Assembly (NCBI GenBank): GCA_013695495.1
Contig: JACDAK010000352.1
Span: 1-16,694, forward strand
From: Blastocatellia bacterium
GTDB lineage: Bacteria > Acidobacteriota > Blastocatellia > Pyrinomonadales > Pyrinomonadaceae
Length of the DNA: 16,694 bases
Direction of reading: 5' to 3'
Position 1 is the stretch's first letter; each line of letters starts with the position of its first letter. The position numbers and the translations under genes are program-made. The notes under the pieces are model-generated. The model was not told the DNA's origin. It did no database searches and saw only the letters and a program-made list of their open reading frames with translations. Shown here in pieces: positions 1 through 6,994 of the stretch.

Positions 1-784
1 AATATGGGTCGAGCACCCAGTTTACTGCGGTCGTGACTACCGGCGATGTCGCGGCGGCCTCAGATTCAAACCCGAAGAGCCTGTAATTCTCTTTTGCCCA
101 CCGAAGACGAAACTCAGCGCCGAAGAGATAACTGTCCGGCGTTCGAGTAACCTTCCCAGGGTGAATGCGGCAGTACACCAAGGTCATTTCCACTCTGCCG
201 ATCTCGGTTTTCGTTCGCAGCATAGCCGTGTGAACCATGTCCGCATTATTGCGTTGGTTTTCTGGGTATGGAACGGAACGCATCAGTTCGGTTCTGACGA
301 CTGATGCCGATTGGTTTAAATAATAGGAGGTTAAGAAATCGATTGGCCGTAGACGTCGAAAGAATTCATCCTCTAAGCAAGAGGACCTGACTATTGTGGC
401 CCCCTGAAATACCGCGACGTTGGTCGTTACCGCACCGATCTCCGGATGTTTATCGAGATATTTGAGTTGGTGCTCTATTTTTTTGGAGCTCCATAGATCA
501 TCGGCATCCAGAAAAGCGATAACTTCGCCTTTCCCTTCTCGAATGCCCCGATTTCGAGCCCCCCCTTCGCCTCTGTTAGATTGCCTGATGACGCGAACAG
601 GCCCTCCAAAGGATTCGGCGATATCCGCAGACCCGTCAACTGAGCCGTCGTCAATGACGATCACCTCGTCAACAGGTCGTGTCTGGCAAAGTACTGAGTC
701 AATGGTATCTCGTATAAAAGGTGCCGCGTTGTAGCAAGGAATGACAACCGACACGCGATCTATTTTTGAAGCATCAGACCTCAT
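1..784 (-). CDS. Family 2 glycosyltransferase (partial, C-terminus outside window)
   Basis: The frame stays open from an ATG at 784 to the window edge, giving 261 residues of a GT-A fold enzyme. Seen: the N-terminal strand VSVVIPCYNA (11-20), the nucleotide-binding DDGSVDGS (45-52), RGEGGARNRGI (71-81) and the metal-binding LDADDLW (92-98). A later Asp in NNADMVH (about 182) could be the catalytic base. These are hallmarks of GT2 enzymes, which move a sugar from a nucleotide-sugar onto a glycan or lipid at the cytoplasmic face of the membrane. Donor and acceptor cannot be read from the sequence. No membrane segment is seen in this part. It follows dnaJ on the same strand after 220 bp but has its own promoter, so it is probably not part of the chaperone operon. 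A surface polysaccharide or LPS role is a guess. The start has no strong Shine-Dalgarno. Confidence 0.9.
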   Translation of the reverse strand, partial: MRSDASKIDRVSVVIPCYNAAPFIRDTIDSVLCQTRPVDEVIVIDDGSVDGSADIAESFGGPVRVIRQSNRGEGGARNRGIREGKGEVIAFLDADDLWSSKKIEHQLKYLDKHPEIGAVTTNVAVFQGATIVRSSCLEDEFFRRLRPIDFLTSYYLNQSASVVRTELMRSVPYPENQRNNADMVHTAMLRTKTEIGRVEMTLVYCRIHPGKVTRTPDSYLFGAEFRLRWAKENYRLFGFESEAAATSPVVTTAVNWVLDPY

Positions 785-800
785 ATTTACCGGCAATCAG

Positions 801-839
801 AAGTGATACCTTTAGTGGTCTAGTGACTGCAAATCACTT
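801..839 (-). promoter_or_regulatory. Hairpin in the glycosyltransferase 5' leader
   Basis: AAGTGAT (801-807) and ATCACTT (833-839) are a perfect 7-bp inverted repeat with a 25-base loop. On the transcribed strand the loop carries CACTA twice, 3 bases apart. The hairpin ends 16 bases before the glycosyltransferase start and lies in the predicted leader. It could be a leader structure or a protein-binding dyad; no function is assigned. The rest of 785-1004 shows only short dyads (for example GCCC/GGGC at 958-972) and no T-tract, so I see no convincing terminator after dnaJ. Confidence 0.4.
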
Positions 840-878
840 TTTCTTACAACCACAACCGGGAGCTTACGTGACCCCCAA

Positions 879-907
879 ATTATAGTTTGGCGTAAATCTG
901 GGATCAA
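879..907 (-). promoter_or_regulatory. Sigma-70-type promoter for the glycosyltransferase
   Basis: On the minus strand TTGATC (902-907; 4 of 6 to TTGACA) is followed after exactly 17 bases by a perfect TATAAT (879-884). The start of transcription would fall near 872, leaving a leader of about 88 bases before the ATG at 784. It separates this gene from the heat-shock operon upstream. Confidence 0.6.
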
Positions 908-1004
908 CTGTGGCCCCATATGAGTTGCTCGCTTTTAAAGCCCGCAAGAGGCACACCGCCCGACGGTAGGGCAGACCGATGAACGAATCGATCAGGAAGC
1001 GTCT

Positions 1005-2099
1005 TTACCCGAAAATATTTCGGACTTTGTCCATGAAAGACGAGTCCGAAAAATCTTTGTCTTCGACATCTGCGAGTTGCTCGAGCAGCTTGCGCTGCTC
1101 TTTTGTCAGCGATTTCGGGGTAATTAGGGTTACCGCAACGAACAGGTCACCCTTGCCGCGGCCCCCGAGTGCGGGCATTCCTTGCGACTTGATCCGAAAG
1201 ACCGTGCCCGTTTGAGTTCCTGCCGGGATCTTCAGATCTTCCTCGCCATCCAAGGTTTTGACCTTGATTTCGGCACCAAGCGCCGCTTGGCCGAACGTGA
1301 TCGGGACCGCGGAATAGAGGTTCGCTCCCTGGCGTTCGAAGGTTTCGTGTTCGGCTACGTGGATGACCACGAACAGATCGCCGGCGGGCCCGCCGTTGAT
1401 GCCGCCTTCGCCCTCGCCCGTAACCCGCAGACGCGAACCCGTCTCGACGCCAGCAGGTATCTTTATCTCAAGCGACTTCTCTCTCTCGACCCGCCCTTCG
1501 CCGCGGCAGTCTTTGCAGGGGTTGCGAATGATCTGGCCCTTACCGGCACAGTTTGGGCAGCTGCGCATCACACTAAAGAAACCTTGCTGATAACGAGTTT
1601 GCCCGCTGCCGCTGCACGTGATGCATGTCTCGGGCTTGCTTCCCTCTTCAGTACCGCTGCCTGCGCACGTATCGCATTTCTCTAGCCGCGGAATGCTGAG
1701 CTTTTCGTCCGTACCGTTTGCGGCATCCTCGAGCGAGATCTCAAGATCGTAGCGAAGATCGGCCCCACGCTGTACCGTGGTGCGTCGTCCGCCGCGTCCG
1801 CCGAACATGTCGCCGAACCCGAAAAGATCGAAAATATCCTCAATATTCGAAAATCCGGGATCGAATCCGCCGCCGCCCATACCGGCGTGGCCGAACCGGT
1901 CATACTGTGCACGCTTCTGCGGGTCAGAAAGCACCGCGTAAGCCTCTGCACACTCTTTGAACCGCTCCTCAGCAGTGGGGTCGCCCGGATTCTTGTCCGG
2001 ATGATATTTGATCGCGAGTGTCCGGTAAGATTTCTTGATCTCAACCTCGGTAGCGGTTCGCGAAAGGCTTAATACTTCGTAATAATCTCGTTTGCTCAT
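1005..2099 (-). CDS. dnaJ: Chaperone protein DnaJ (Hsp40)
   Basis: 364 residues, close to the usual length of a full type I DnaJ. Seen in order: J domain (about 4-69) with HPD at 33-35; a Gly/Phe-rich linker (about 70-105); four CxxCxGxG zinc-finger repeats at 142, 159, 181 and 195; then the two beta-barrel substrate-binding domains and a C-terminal tail. The J domain stimulates ATP hydrolysis by DnaK and delivers unfolded clients to it in the cytoplasm. The open frame extends 91 codons upstream into dnaK on another frame, but family alignment fixes the start at MSKRDYYEVL (2099). It is the last gene of the hrcA-grpE-dnaK-dnaJ cluster, 109 bp after dnaK. That gap holds an unusual pair of alternative hairpins. 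A small quasi-palindrome (2106-2116) and no strong Shine-Dalgarno precede the start. Confidence 0.97.
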   Translation of the reverse strand: MSKRDYYEVLSLSRTATEVEIKKSYRTLAIKYHPDKNPGDPTAEERFKECAEAYAVLSDPQKRAQYDRFGHAGMGGGGFDPGFSNIEDIFDLFGFGDMFGGRGGRRTTVQRGADLRYDLEISLEDAANGTDEKLSIPRLEKCDTCAGSGTEEGSKPETCITCSGSGQTRYQQGFFSVMRSCPNCAGKGQIIRNPCKDCRGEGRVEREKSLEIKIPAGVETGSRLRVTGEGEGGINGGPAGDLFVVIHVAEHETFERQGANLYSAVPITFGQAALGAEIKVKTLDGEEDLKIPAGTQTGTVFRIKSQGMPALGGRGKGDLFVAVTLITPKSLTKEQRKLLEQLADVEDKDFSDSSFMDKVRNIFG

Positions 2100-2125
2100 A
2101 ATCCAACACCGGGTGTCGCCCTCAT

Positions 2126-2168
2126 CTGACGAACGAAGCGTCAGCCCAAGGAAATGAACTGACGCTTC
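2126..2168 (-). promoter_or_regulatory. Alternative hairpins in the dnaK-dnaJ gap
   Basis: GAAGCGTCAG (2135-2144) and CTGACGCTTC (2159-2168) are a perfect 10-bp inverted repeat with a 14-base loop. A second copy of CTGACG (2126-2131) can pair instead with CGTCAG (2139-2144), a 6-bp stem with a 7-base loop. Because both stems use 2139-2144 they cannot form together. In the dnaK-dnaJ mRNA the larger stem comes first and the region ends 26 bases before the dnaJ start. No U-tract follows, so a classical terminator is unlikely. An mRNA stability or processing element, or control of dnaJ translation, fits better. The pairing is seen; the function is inferred. Confidence 0.6.
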
Positions 2169-2208
2169 TTCAATTTTGCGACATACGACCGAATTTCTCA
2201 AGTCGGAG

Positions 2209-4014
2209 CTACACCCCGGCAAGCATTGATTCGGTGATCCGATTCGCCGCGGCCTCAACCTTGTCAAGAGATTGCTTGATCTCGCCCAGATCATCCGTGA
2301 CGAGCGAATCTTCCGCCACGTTGAGCGTTTCAACGATCTCACGCTGCTCATCAGGCGTAAAGCCTCGGCCAAACTCAGCGATAGCCTTCCGGGCGTTTTT
2401 GATCATCCCGTCGAGCCGGTTCTTGTATGTGATGAGCTCACGCTCTTCGCGGTCGCGGTCTACGGAGACTTCGGCTTCGTTGATCAGCCGATCGATCTCA
2501 TCCGGCGAGAGTCCTGACGACGGCAGGATCTGCATCGCTTGCTCAAGGCCGGTCATCTTGTCTTGTGCCGAAACGTTGACGATACCGTTAGCGTCGATCT
2601 CGAAACTCACGTCGATCTGCGGAACTCCACGCGGTGCGGGCGGGATGCCGACGAGCTCAAATTTCGCAAGGCTTCGGTTCTCGCGTGCGATCTCTCGCTC
2701 GCCCTGTAGAATGTGGATCTCGACCGACTGTTGGTTGTCCACCACGGTCGTGAAGGTCATCGCGTTCTTTAGCGGAATACTTGAGTTGCGCGGGATGAGC
2801 TTAACGTAAAGCCCGCCGCGGGTTTCGAGTCCGAGGCTCAAGGGCAAAACGTCTAGAAGCACGATGTCCTTGACGTCGCCGGTGAGCACGCCGCCCTGAA
2901 TGGCTGCTCCCATTGCGACAACTTCGTCGGGGTTGATCTCGGCAGACGGTTCCTTGCCGAAAACATCGGTAACGGTCTTCATGATGATCGGCGAACGGGT
3001 CTGCCCTCCGACGAGAATGACCTTGTCGATATCCGACGGCTGCAGCTTCGCGTCCCATAGAGCTTTCTGACACGGCTCGACCGAAGCTTCGACAAGATCC
3101 TGAACAAGTTCTTCAAATTTCGCACGCGAAAGCTCTGCGTTGATGTGCTTGGGGCCGCTCGGGTCCGCCGCGATAAACGGCAGGCTGATGGTGGTCTCGG
3201 TCGCTGTCGATAGTTCACATTTCGCACGCTCTGCTGCTTCTTTGAGACGCTGAAGCGCAAGGCGGTCTTCCGACAGATCGATACCGTTTGCAGACTTGAA
3301 ATCTTCGGCCAGCCAGTCGATGATCCGCTGATCGAAATCTTCACCGCCGAGAAACGTGTTGCCGGACGTGGATAGAACTTCAAAGACGCCATCGTTGATC
3401 TCGAGTATCGAAATATCGAACGTTCCGCCGCCAAGATCGTAAACGGCCACCTTTTCGCATTTGTTCTTCCCGAAACCGTAAGCCAGCGCAGCGGCTGTGG
3501 GCTCGTTAATGATGCGTTCTATCGCAAGACCCGCGATCTTGCCTGCGTCGCGTGTCGCCTGTCTCTGCATATCGTCAAAATATGCGGGAACTGTGATGAT
3601 CGCCTCTGTGATCCGATCCCCGAGAAATTCTTCTGCCGCCAGCTTGAGCCGCTGAAGCACGATCGCCGAGATCTCCGGCGGGCTGTATACCCGATCAAGT
3701 ACTTTGATATGAGCGTCGCCGTTGGGTGCCTCGACAATCTCAAACGGCACAGTCGAGCGCATCTTTTCGACTTCCGGCGCATTGTATTTGCGGCCGATCA
3801 AGCGTTTGACGGCGTAGAGCGTGTTGGCCGGATTCGTAACGGCCTGCCGTTTCGCGATCTGCCCCACCAGCCGCTCATCCTTGTCGGTGAAGCCAACAAC
3901 GGAGGGTGTCGTGCGGCCGCCCTCTCTGTTCGAAATGATCTGTACGGCTCCGGTTTCCAGGACAGAAACGCAGCAGTTTGTGGTTCCGAGGTCGATTCCT
4001 ATTACTTTGCTCAT
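2209..4014 (-). CDS. dnaK: Chaperone protein DnaK (Hsp70), short-tailed
   Basis: 601 residues. Seen: phosphate-1 motif IDLGTTNCCV (7-16), ITVPAYF (140-146), phosphate-2 motif VYDLGGGTFDIS (191-202), GGEDFD (223-228), adenosine motif ILVGGQTR (333-340), the interdomain linker DIVLLD (383-388), a beta-sandwich substrate domain (about 390-500) and a helical lid. It binds exposed hydrophobic segments in an ATP-driven cycle with DnaJ and GrpE in the cytoplasm. It is shorter than E. coli DnaK (638) because it stops right after the lid helices, with no disordered acidic tail. Stretches such as DVLPLSLGLE and SLAKFELVGIPP recall HscA, but there are no iron-sulfur genes nearby and the operon is the classic grpE-dnaK-dnaJ one. 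The start at 4014 is set by MSKVIGIDLG and by a good ribosome site; the 42 extra upstream codons overlap grpE. Confidence 0.96.
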   Translation of the reverse strand: MSKVIGIDLGTTNCCVSVLETGAVQIISNREGGRTTPSVVGFTDKDERLVGQIAKRQAVTNPANTLYAVKRLIGRKYNAPEVEKMRSTVPFEIVEAPNGDAHIKVLDRVYSPPEISAIVLQRLKLAAEEFLGDRITEAIITVPAYFDDMQRQATRDAGKIAGLAIERIINEPTAAALAYGFGKNKCEKVAVYDLGGGTFDISILEINDGVFEVLSTSGNTFLGGEDFDQRIIDWLAEDFKSANGIDLSEDRLALQRLKEAAERAKCELSTATETTISLPFIAADPSGPKHINAELSRAKFEELVQDLVEASVEPCQKALWDAKLQPSDIDKVILVGGQTRSPIIMKTVTDVFGKEPSAEINPDEVVAMGAAIQGGVLTGDVKDIVLLDVLPLSLGLETRGGLYVKLIPRNSSIPLKNAMTFTTVVDNQQSVEIHILQGEREIARENRSLAKFELVGIPPAPRGVPQIDVSFEIDANGIVNVSAQDKMTGLEQAMQILPSSGLSPDEIDRLINEAEVSVDRDREERELITYKNRLDGMIKNARKAIAEFGRGFTPDEQREIVETLNVAEDSLVTDDLGEIKQSLDKVEAAANRITESMLAGV

Positions 4015-4019
4015 AAAAA

Positions 4020-4026
4020 CTTCCTT
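4020..4026 (-). promoter_or_regulatory. dnaK ribosome binding site
   Basis: On the minus strand AAGGAAG is followed by five T and then the dnaK ATG at 4014. It supports that start over the longer open frame and lies in the 37-bp gap after grpE. Confidence 0.7.
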
Positions 4027-4051
4027 AATAGTGGATTCATGCGGGACCGGA

Positions 4052-5002
4052 TTAGCCGGCGTTCTGATCGGTGAGTTCGTTCTCAGGTGTGGTCTGTGTC
4101 GGGACGGCCTCCGCGGGGCGTGCGAAGGTCTCAAATTCAAATTCTGCGGGTTCGGGCAACGGTGCTTCCTTGCGCTCGTTCTTGGCGGCGGGGGCTTTCC
4201 AAACCTTTACCATGGAATGCCGCAAAACGCGGTCGCCGACACGATATCCGCGAATCAGTTCTTCGCAAATCGTATTGTCGGGGTGCTCATCGCTTTCCTG
4301 CACGGCAACGGCTTCGTGGTAGATCGGGTCGAACGGCGTGCCGACCGCCGCGATATGCTCGATACCCATTTCACCGAGAATCGATTCGAGTTGCCGCCCG
4401 ACGAGCTCAATGCCGGTGAAAAACTGTGCAAATCCGGGATCTTTCTCTTCAGGCATATTGCCCGCGAAATCCAGTGCCCTGTGAAGATTGTCGAGTGCGG
4501 GGAGCATTCTTCCGGCTAGGTCGGCCGTATGGGTGTTTATCGACTCTGACCGCTCCCGCTCGGTTCGCGAACGGTAATTTTCAAAATCCTTCGCTCGGCG
4601 TTGGGAAGTGACGAATATCTCTTCCCGCTCTGTCTCGAGTTCACCGACGTAGCTTTTTAGCCGGTCGACCTCGTCGCCGAGGGCGGCAAGCTGAGTCTCG
4701 AGCCGTTTTTCTTTGTCAGCCGCGGGCGGGGCTTTGAAGGATTCTACCAACTCGGCGACAACTACTTCATCGTCCGGCTTTTCGTCAGTTTCGATGGCCG
4801 GTTCGACCTCGATCTTGACGAATTCGGGATTTGCATCGTCGAAGGTTGTCGAGATCTCGAACGTCGTTTCTGACGTTATGTGGAGGTCCTTTTCTTTCTC
4901 TTCGAGTTCACGAATAAAGTCGTCGACGGAGACAGCGTCGTCGGAGGCATTATCGTCACCGTCCAGAACCTCAAGTTCTTCAATTTCCTGATCTTGATCC
5001 AT
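4052..5002 (-). CDS. grpE: Nucleotide exchange factor GrpE, extended at both ends
   Basis: 316 residues against about 200 for typical GrpE. The family core spans about 97-270: a long coiled coil (about 97-150, including RRAKDFENYRSRTERER), the four-helix region with LPALDNLHRAL (167-177), and the beta wing with GTPFDPIYHEAV (221-232), IRGYRVGDRVLR (250-261) and MVKVW (264-268). GrpE dimers open the DnaK nucleotide site to release ADP. Residues 1-95 are very acidic and low in complexity, and about 45 residues rich in Pro, Glu and Ala follow the wing; neither extension matches a domain I know. It lies 34 bp after hrcA and 37 bp before dnaK, so it is almost certainly cotranscribed. The ATG at 5002 lacks a visible Shine-Dalgarno; a 6-bp hairpin precedes it. 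A shorter start within the acidic region is possible. Confidence 0.95.
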   Translation of the reverse strand: MDQDQEIEELEVLDGDDNASDDAVSVDDFIRELEEKEKDLHITSETTFEISTTFDDANPEFVKIEVEPAIETDEKPDDEVVVAELVESFKAPPAADKEKRLETQLAALGDEVDRLKSYVGELETEREEIFVTSQRRAKDFENYRSRTERERSESINTHTADLAGRMLPALDNLHRALDFAGNMPEEKDPGFAQFFTGIELVGRQLESILGEMGIEHIAAVGTPFDPIYHEAVAVQESDEHPDNTICEELIRGYRVGDRVLRHSMVKVWKAPAAKNERKEAPLPEPAEFEFETFARPAEAVPTQTTPENELTDQNAG

Positions 5003-5011
5003 TTGAGAATT

Positions 5012-5028
5012 GAACCGCGGACCGGTTC
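5012..5028 (-). promoter_or_regulatory. Hairpin in the hrcA-grpE gap
   Basis: GAACCG (5012-5017) and CGGTTC (5023-5028) form a 6-bp perfect stem with a 5-base loop, 9 bases before the grpE ATG and 8 bases after the hrcA stop. There is no T-tract, so a stabilising or processing element is more likely than a terminator. Confidence 0.4.
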
Positions 5029-5036
5029 TGAGTTGA

Positions 5037-6161
5037 TTAGTTGTTCGAGATCTCTTTCGACATCATCTTTTCGAGGACAGTCGCTACGTAAGAAACGATC
5101 GATATCATTCGTCCGTATTCGATGCGAGTGGGGCCAAGCACTGTAAGTGTGCCTACTGCTGAGCTGTCGCCGATACGGTATGGAGCCGAGATCAGCGTGC
5201 AGTTTTGAAGCGAGGGCGTGCGATTCTCAGAACCGATCACGACCTGAACATCTCCCTTGTTGGTAGTGTCGCGGGCGATGCACTCATTCAAGATCTGAAT
5301 GAGTCGGGACCTTTCTCCGATCGTGGAAAGCAGATCACGCAGCCTCTCAAGATCGGCGAAATCTCGTTTGGTGAGGATATTCGCGGTACCCTCTACATAC
5401 ACCTCATTGGGCGTATCCACTTCGTCTTCAATGCTTTGCGAGCATAAGATGACAGTGGTCTCGAGCAGTTTGTCAAAGAGTGCCTTCTCATCATGCATCC
5501 GCTTAAGGACTGCTAGCCGAATTTCAGCGAGCGTTTTTCCGGCGTACTCAGAGTTGAGATAATTGGCACATCGGTCGAGTTCCTCTTTCGCGAACGAAAC
5601 GTTCAGTCTGATTATTCGGTTGTGTACCTGATTAGGAGGCGAAACCAGAACTATGAGGATGCGGTTGTCAGATAGATTGACGAACTCGATATGCTGCAGG
5701 CGGTCGCCCGCCAGACTTGGCGAGACTACGATGCCCACGTTATTTGAAAGAACAGAGAGGAGCTGTGATGTGCGCTCCATCAGGCGATCAGGCGTTCCCG
5801 CCAACTCACCCACGCTAAACCCGAATTCATCACCGATGCGGTGAAGATCTTCGTTGGAGATGCTTAAGACACCCAGCAGATTGTCAACGTAAAACCGATA
5901 ACCCTTGTCCGTCGGAACCCGGCCAGCCGAAGTATGCGGCTGTTCTAGAAGCCCGCGGTCTTCAAGTTCGCCCATGACGCTTCTGATAGTCGCTGAACTA
6001 AGCCCCGGAGCGTCCGCAAACCTGTCCGCAATAGCCCTCGAACCCACAGGTTCGCCTGTAACAAAATGTTCGTTAATTATCGCCGAAAGGATCGTTTGCC
6101 CGCGAGAATCGGGAAAATTACGGCCTTTCTCGATCTTATGGTGTGTGGTGCGAACCGGCAT
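5037..6161 (-). CDS. hrcA: Heat-inducible transcription repressor HrcA
   Basis: 374 residues from the ATG at 6161. The N-terminal winged helix carries the family signature: TGEPVGSRAIA (35-45), SSATIRSVM (55-63) and LLEQPHTSAGRVPTDKGYR (71-89). A GAF-like dimerisation region follows and the end has YGRMISIVSYVATVLEKM. HrcA represses chaperone operons by binding CIRCE and is matured by GroESL in the model organisms studied. It is the first gene of the cluster, 34 bp before grpE, so it should regulate itself. No consensus CIRCE is found; a different dyad sits in the promoter. The frame continues to a TTG at 6185, giving 382 residues; no well-placed Shine-Dalgarno decides between them (AAAGGAG at 6205-6211 is 19 bases before the TTG). 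Either start leaves a basic extension before the wing. Confidence 0.95.
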   Translation of the reverse strand: MPVRTTHHKIEKGRNFPDSRGQTILSAIINEHFVTGEPVGSRAIADRFADAPGLSSATIRSVMGELEDRGLLEQPHTSAGRVPTDKGYRFYVDNLLGVLSISNEDLHRIGDEFGFSVGELAGTPDRLMERTSQLLSVLSNNVGIVVSPSLAGDRLQHIEFVNLSDNRILIVLVSPPNQVHNRIIRLNVSFAKEELDRCANYLNSEYAGKTLAEIRLAVLKRMHDEKALFDKLLETTVILCSQSIEDEVDTPNEVYVEGTANILTKRDFADLERLRDLLSTIGERSRLIQILNECIARDTTNKGDVQVVIGSENRTPSLQNCTLISAPYRIGDSSAVGTLTVLGPTRIEYGRMISIVSYVATVLEKMMSKEISNN

Positions 6162-6215
6162 CTTATCAAGGCCTGTTTGAAGCAAGCCGCATTCAAGCGG
6201 TATGCTCCTTTATTA

Positions 6216-6245
6216 GGAATAGCATTTTGCACGAATGCATGTCAA
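6216..6245 (-). promoter_or_regulatory. hrcA operon promoter with dyad in the spacer
   Basis: On the minus strand a perfect TTGACA (6240-6245) is followed after 18 bases by TATTCC (6216-6221), which is weak but preceded by TG one base before it (extended -10). The spacer contains GCATT (6222-6226) and AATGC (6234-6238), an inverted repeat with 7 bases between. This is a plausible repressor site overlapping the promoter. A canonical CIRCE (TTAGCACTC-N9-GAGTGCTAA) is absent. A second, weaker dyad (TTGAA 6177-6181, TTCAA 6192-6196) lies downstream near the possible TTG start. Confidence 0.5.
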
Positions 6246-6262
6246 TGAATATTAGTTAAACT

Positions 6263-6994
6263 TTGATAAACACAGCCGAAATTCAATCTTTTTACCATGA
6301 GGCTTTTCGTCGGCTCGACGGAATACGGGGCATTCCCCCAATAAACATCTCGTTTTATCCATACGTCGGCATCAACCATACGATCAGAGTTAGAGACGGC
6401 GAGGTGCACGTACGCATCTCGGAATTATGCCGGGATATGCCGGCCGCGGCGCATCAGGCCCTAGCGCTTATTCTCGTATCAAAGCTTTACCGCAAACGGC
6501 TCGCCCGGGATGTTACCGAGCCCTATTCGGAATATATTAAGTCTGACAGGATTCGAGAGCGATCGGTGGAGAATCGACGTGAGCGGGGCCGCAAGATGCT
6601 CAGCGGCACACAGGGCGAGCATTATGATCTGGATGAGCTATTTAACGATCTGAATGCTAAATATTTCAGCCGCAAGCTGGCGAAGCCTGCTCTTTCGTGG
6701 TCGGCCCGCAAGACTTATCGGATCTTAGGTCATCACGATTCCACACACGATGCAATAATCATCAGCCGCTCGCTCGATTCGATTGAGACGCCTCGGTATG
6801 TGATCGAATATGTGCTGTATCACGAGATGCTGCATGTTCATCACCCCACCGTTCACCACAACGGACGGCGGTATAACCACACACCCGCGTTTCGACGGGA
6901 CGAAGAACGCTTTGAATGTTTTCATCAGGCTGAACGATGGATTGAGCAGAACGTGCGTCGGTTAAAACGTGCGGTGAAAAAAAAGGCCCGGTGA
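6263..6994 (+). CDS. SprT-like zinc metalloprotease domain protein
   Basis: 243 residues. The C-terminal half has the metalloprotease motif HEMLH (187-191), with HTPAF (206-210) likely giving the third zinc ligand, an arrangement like SprT and YgjP-type (M48-related) proteins. The N-terminal half (about 6-80) follows the same pattern of helix, strands and helix (FYHEAFRRL..., VHVRISEL..., ALALILVSKL) but has LVSKL where HExxH should be, so it looks like a dead duplicate. Residues 93-112 between the halves are very basic, as is the C-terminus, suggesting nucleic acid binding. There is no signal peptide, so it should be cytoplasmic. It starts at a TTG two codons after an in-frame stop, with no in-frame ATG until about residue 59 and no Shine-Dalgarno, so the start is uncertain. 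It is divergent from hrcA across about 100 bp. Its substrate is unknown. Confidence 0.85.
   Translation: MINTAEIQSFYHEAFRRLDGIRGIPPINISFYPYVGINHTIRVRDGEVHVRISELCRDMPAAAHQALALILVSKLYRKRLARDVTEPYSEYIKSDRIRERSVENRRERGRKMLSGTQGEHYDLDELFNDLNAKYFSRKLAKPALSWSARKTYRILGHHDSTHDAIIISRSLDSIETPRYVIEYVLYHEMLHVHHPTVHHNGRRYNHTPAFRRDEERFECFHQAERWIEQNVRRLKRAVKKKAR

Noticed and set aside
420..734. 104-codon open frame on the plus strand
   Set aside because: Antisense of the glycosyltransferase, which reads through with all GT2 motifs in frame.
950..1004. Intrinsic terminator after dnaJ
   Set aside because: Only 4-bp stems (958-972, 955-967) are present and none is followed by a run of T on the transcribed strand.
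1182..1685. 167-codon open frame on the plus strand
   Set aside because: It is antisense to dnaJ, whose domains are certain, and its translation has no recognisable domain; it follows from codon bias of the real gene.
3821..4519. 232-codon open frame on the plus strand across dnaK and grpE
   Set aside because: It spans the antisense of two well-identified genes and their gap and shows no motif.
6162..6262. Canonical CIRCE operator or sigma-32 promoter before hrcA
   Set aside because: Forcing CIRCE onto the region (left arm at 6219, right arm at 6237) gives only about 11 of 18 matches and poor symmetry. A CTTGAA-like -35 near 6194-6199 has no CCCCAT-like partner.
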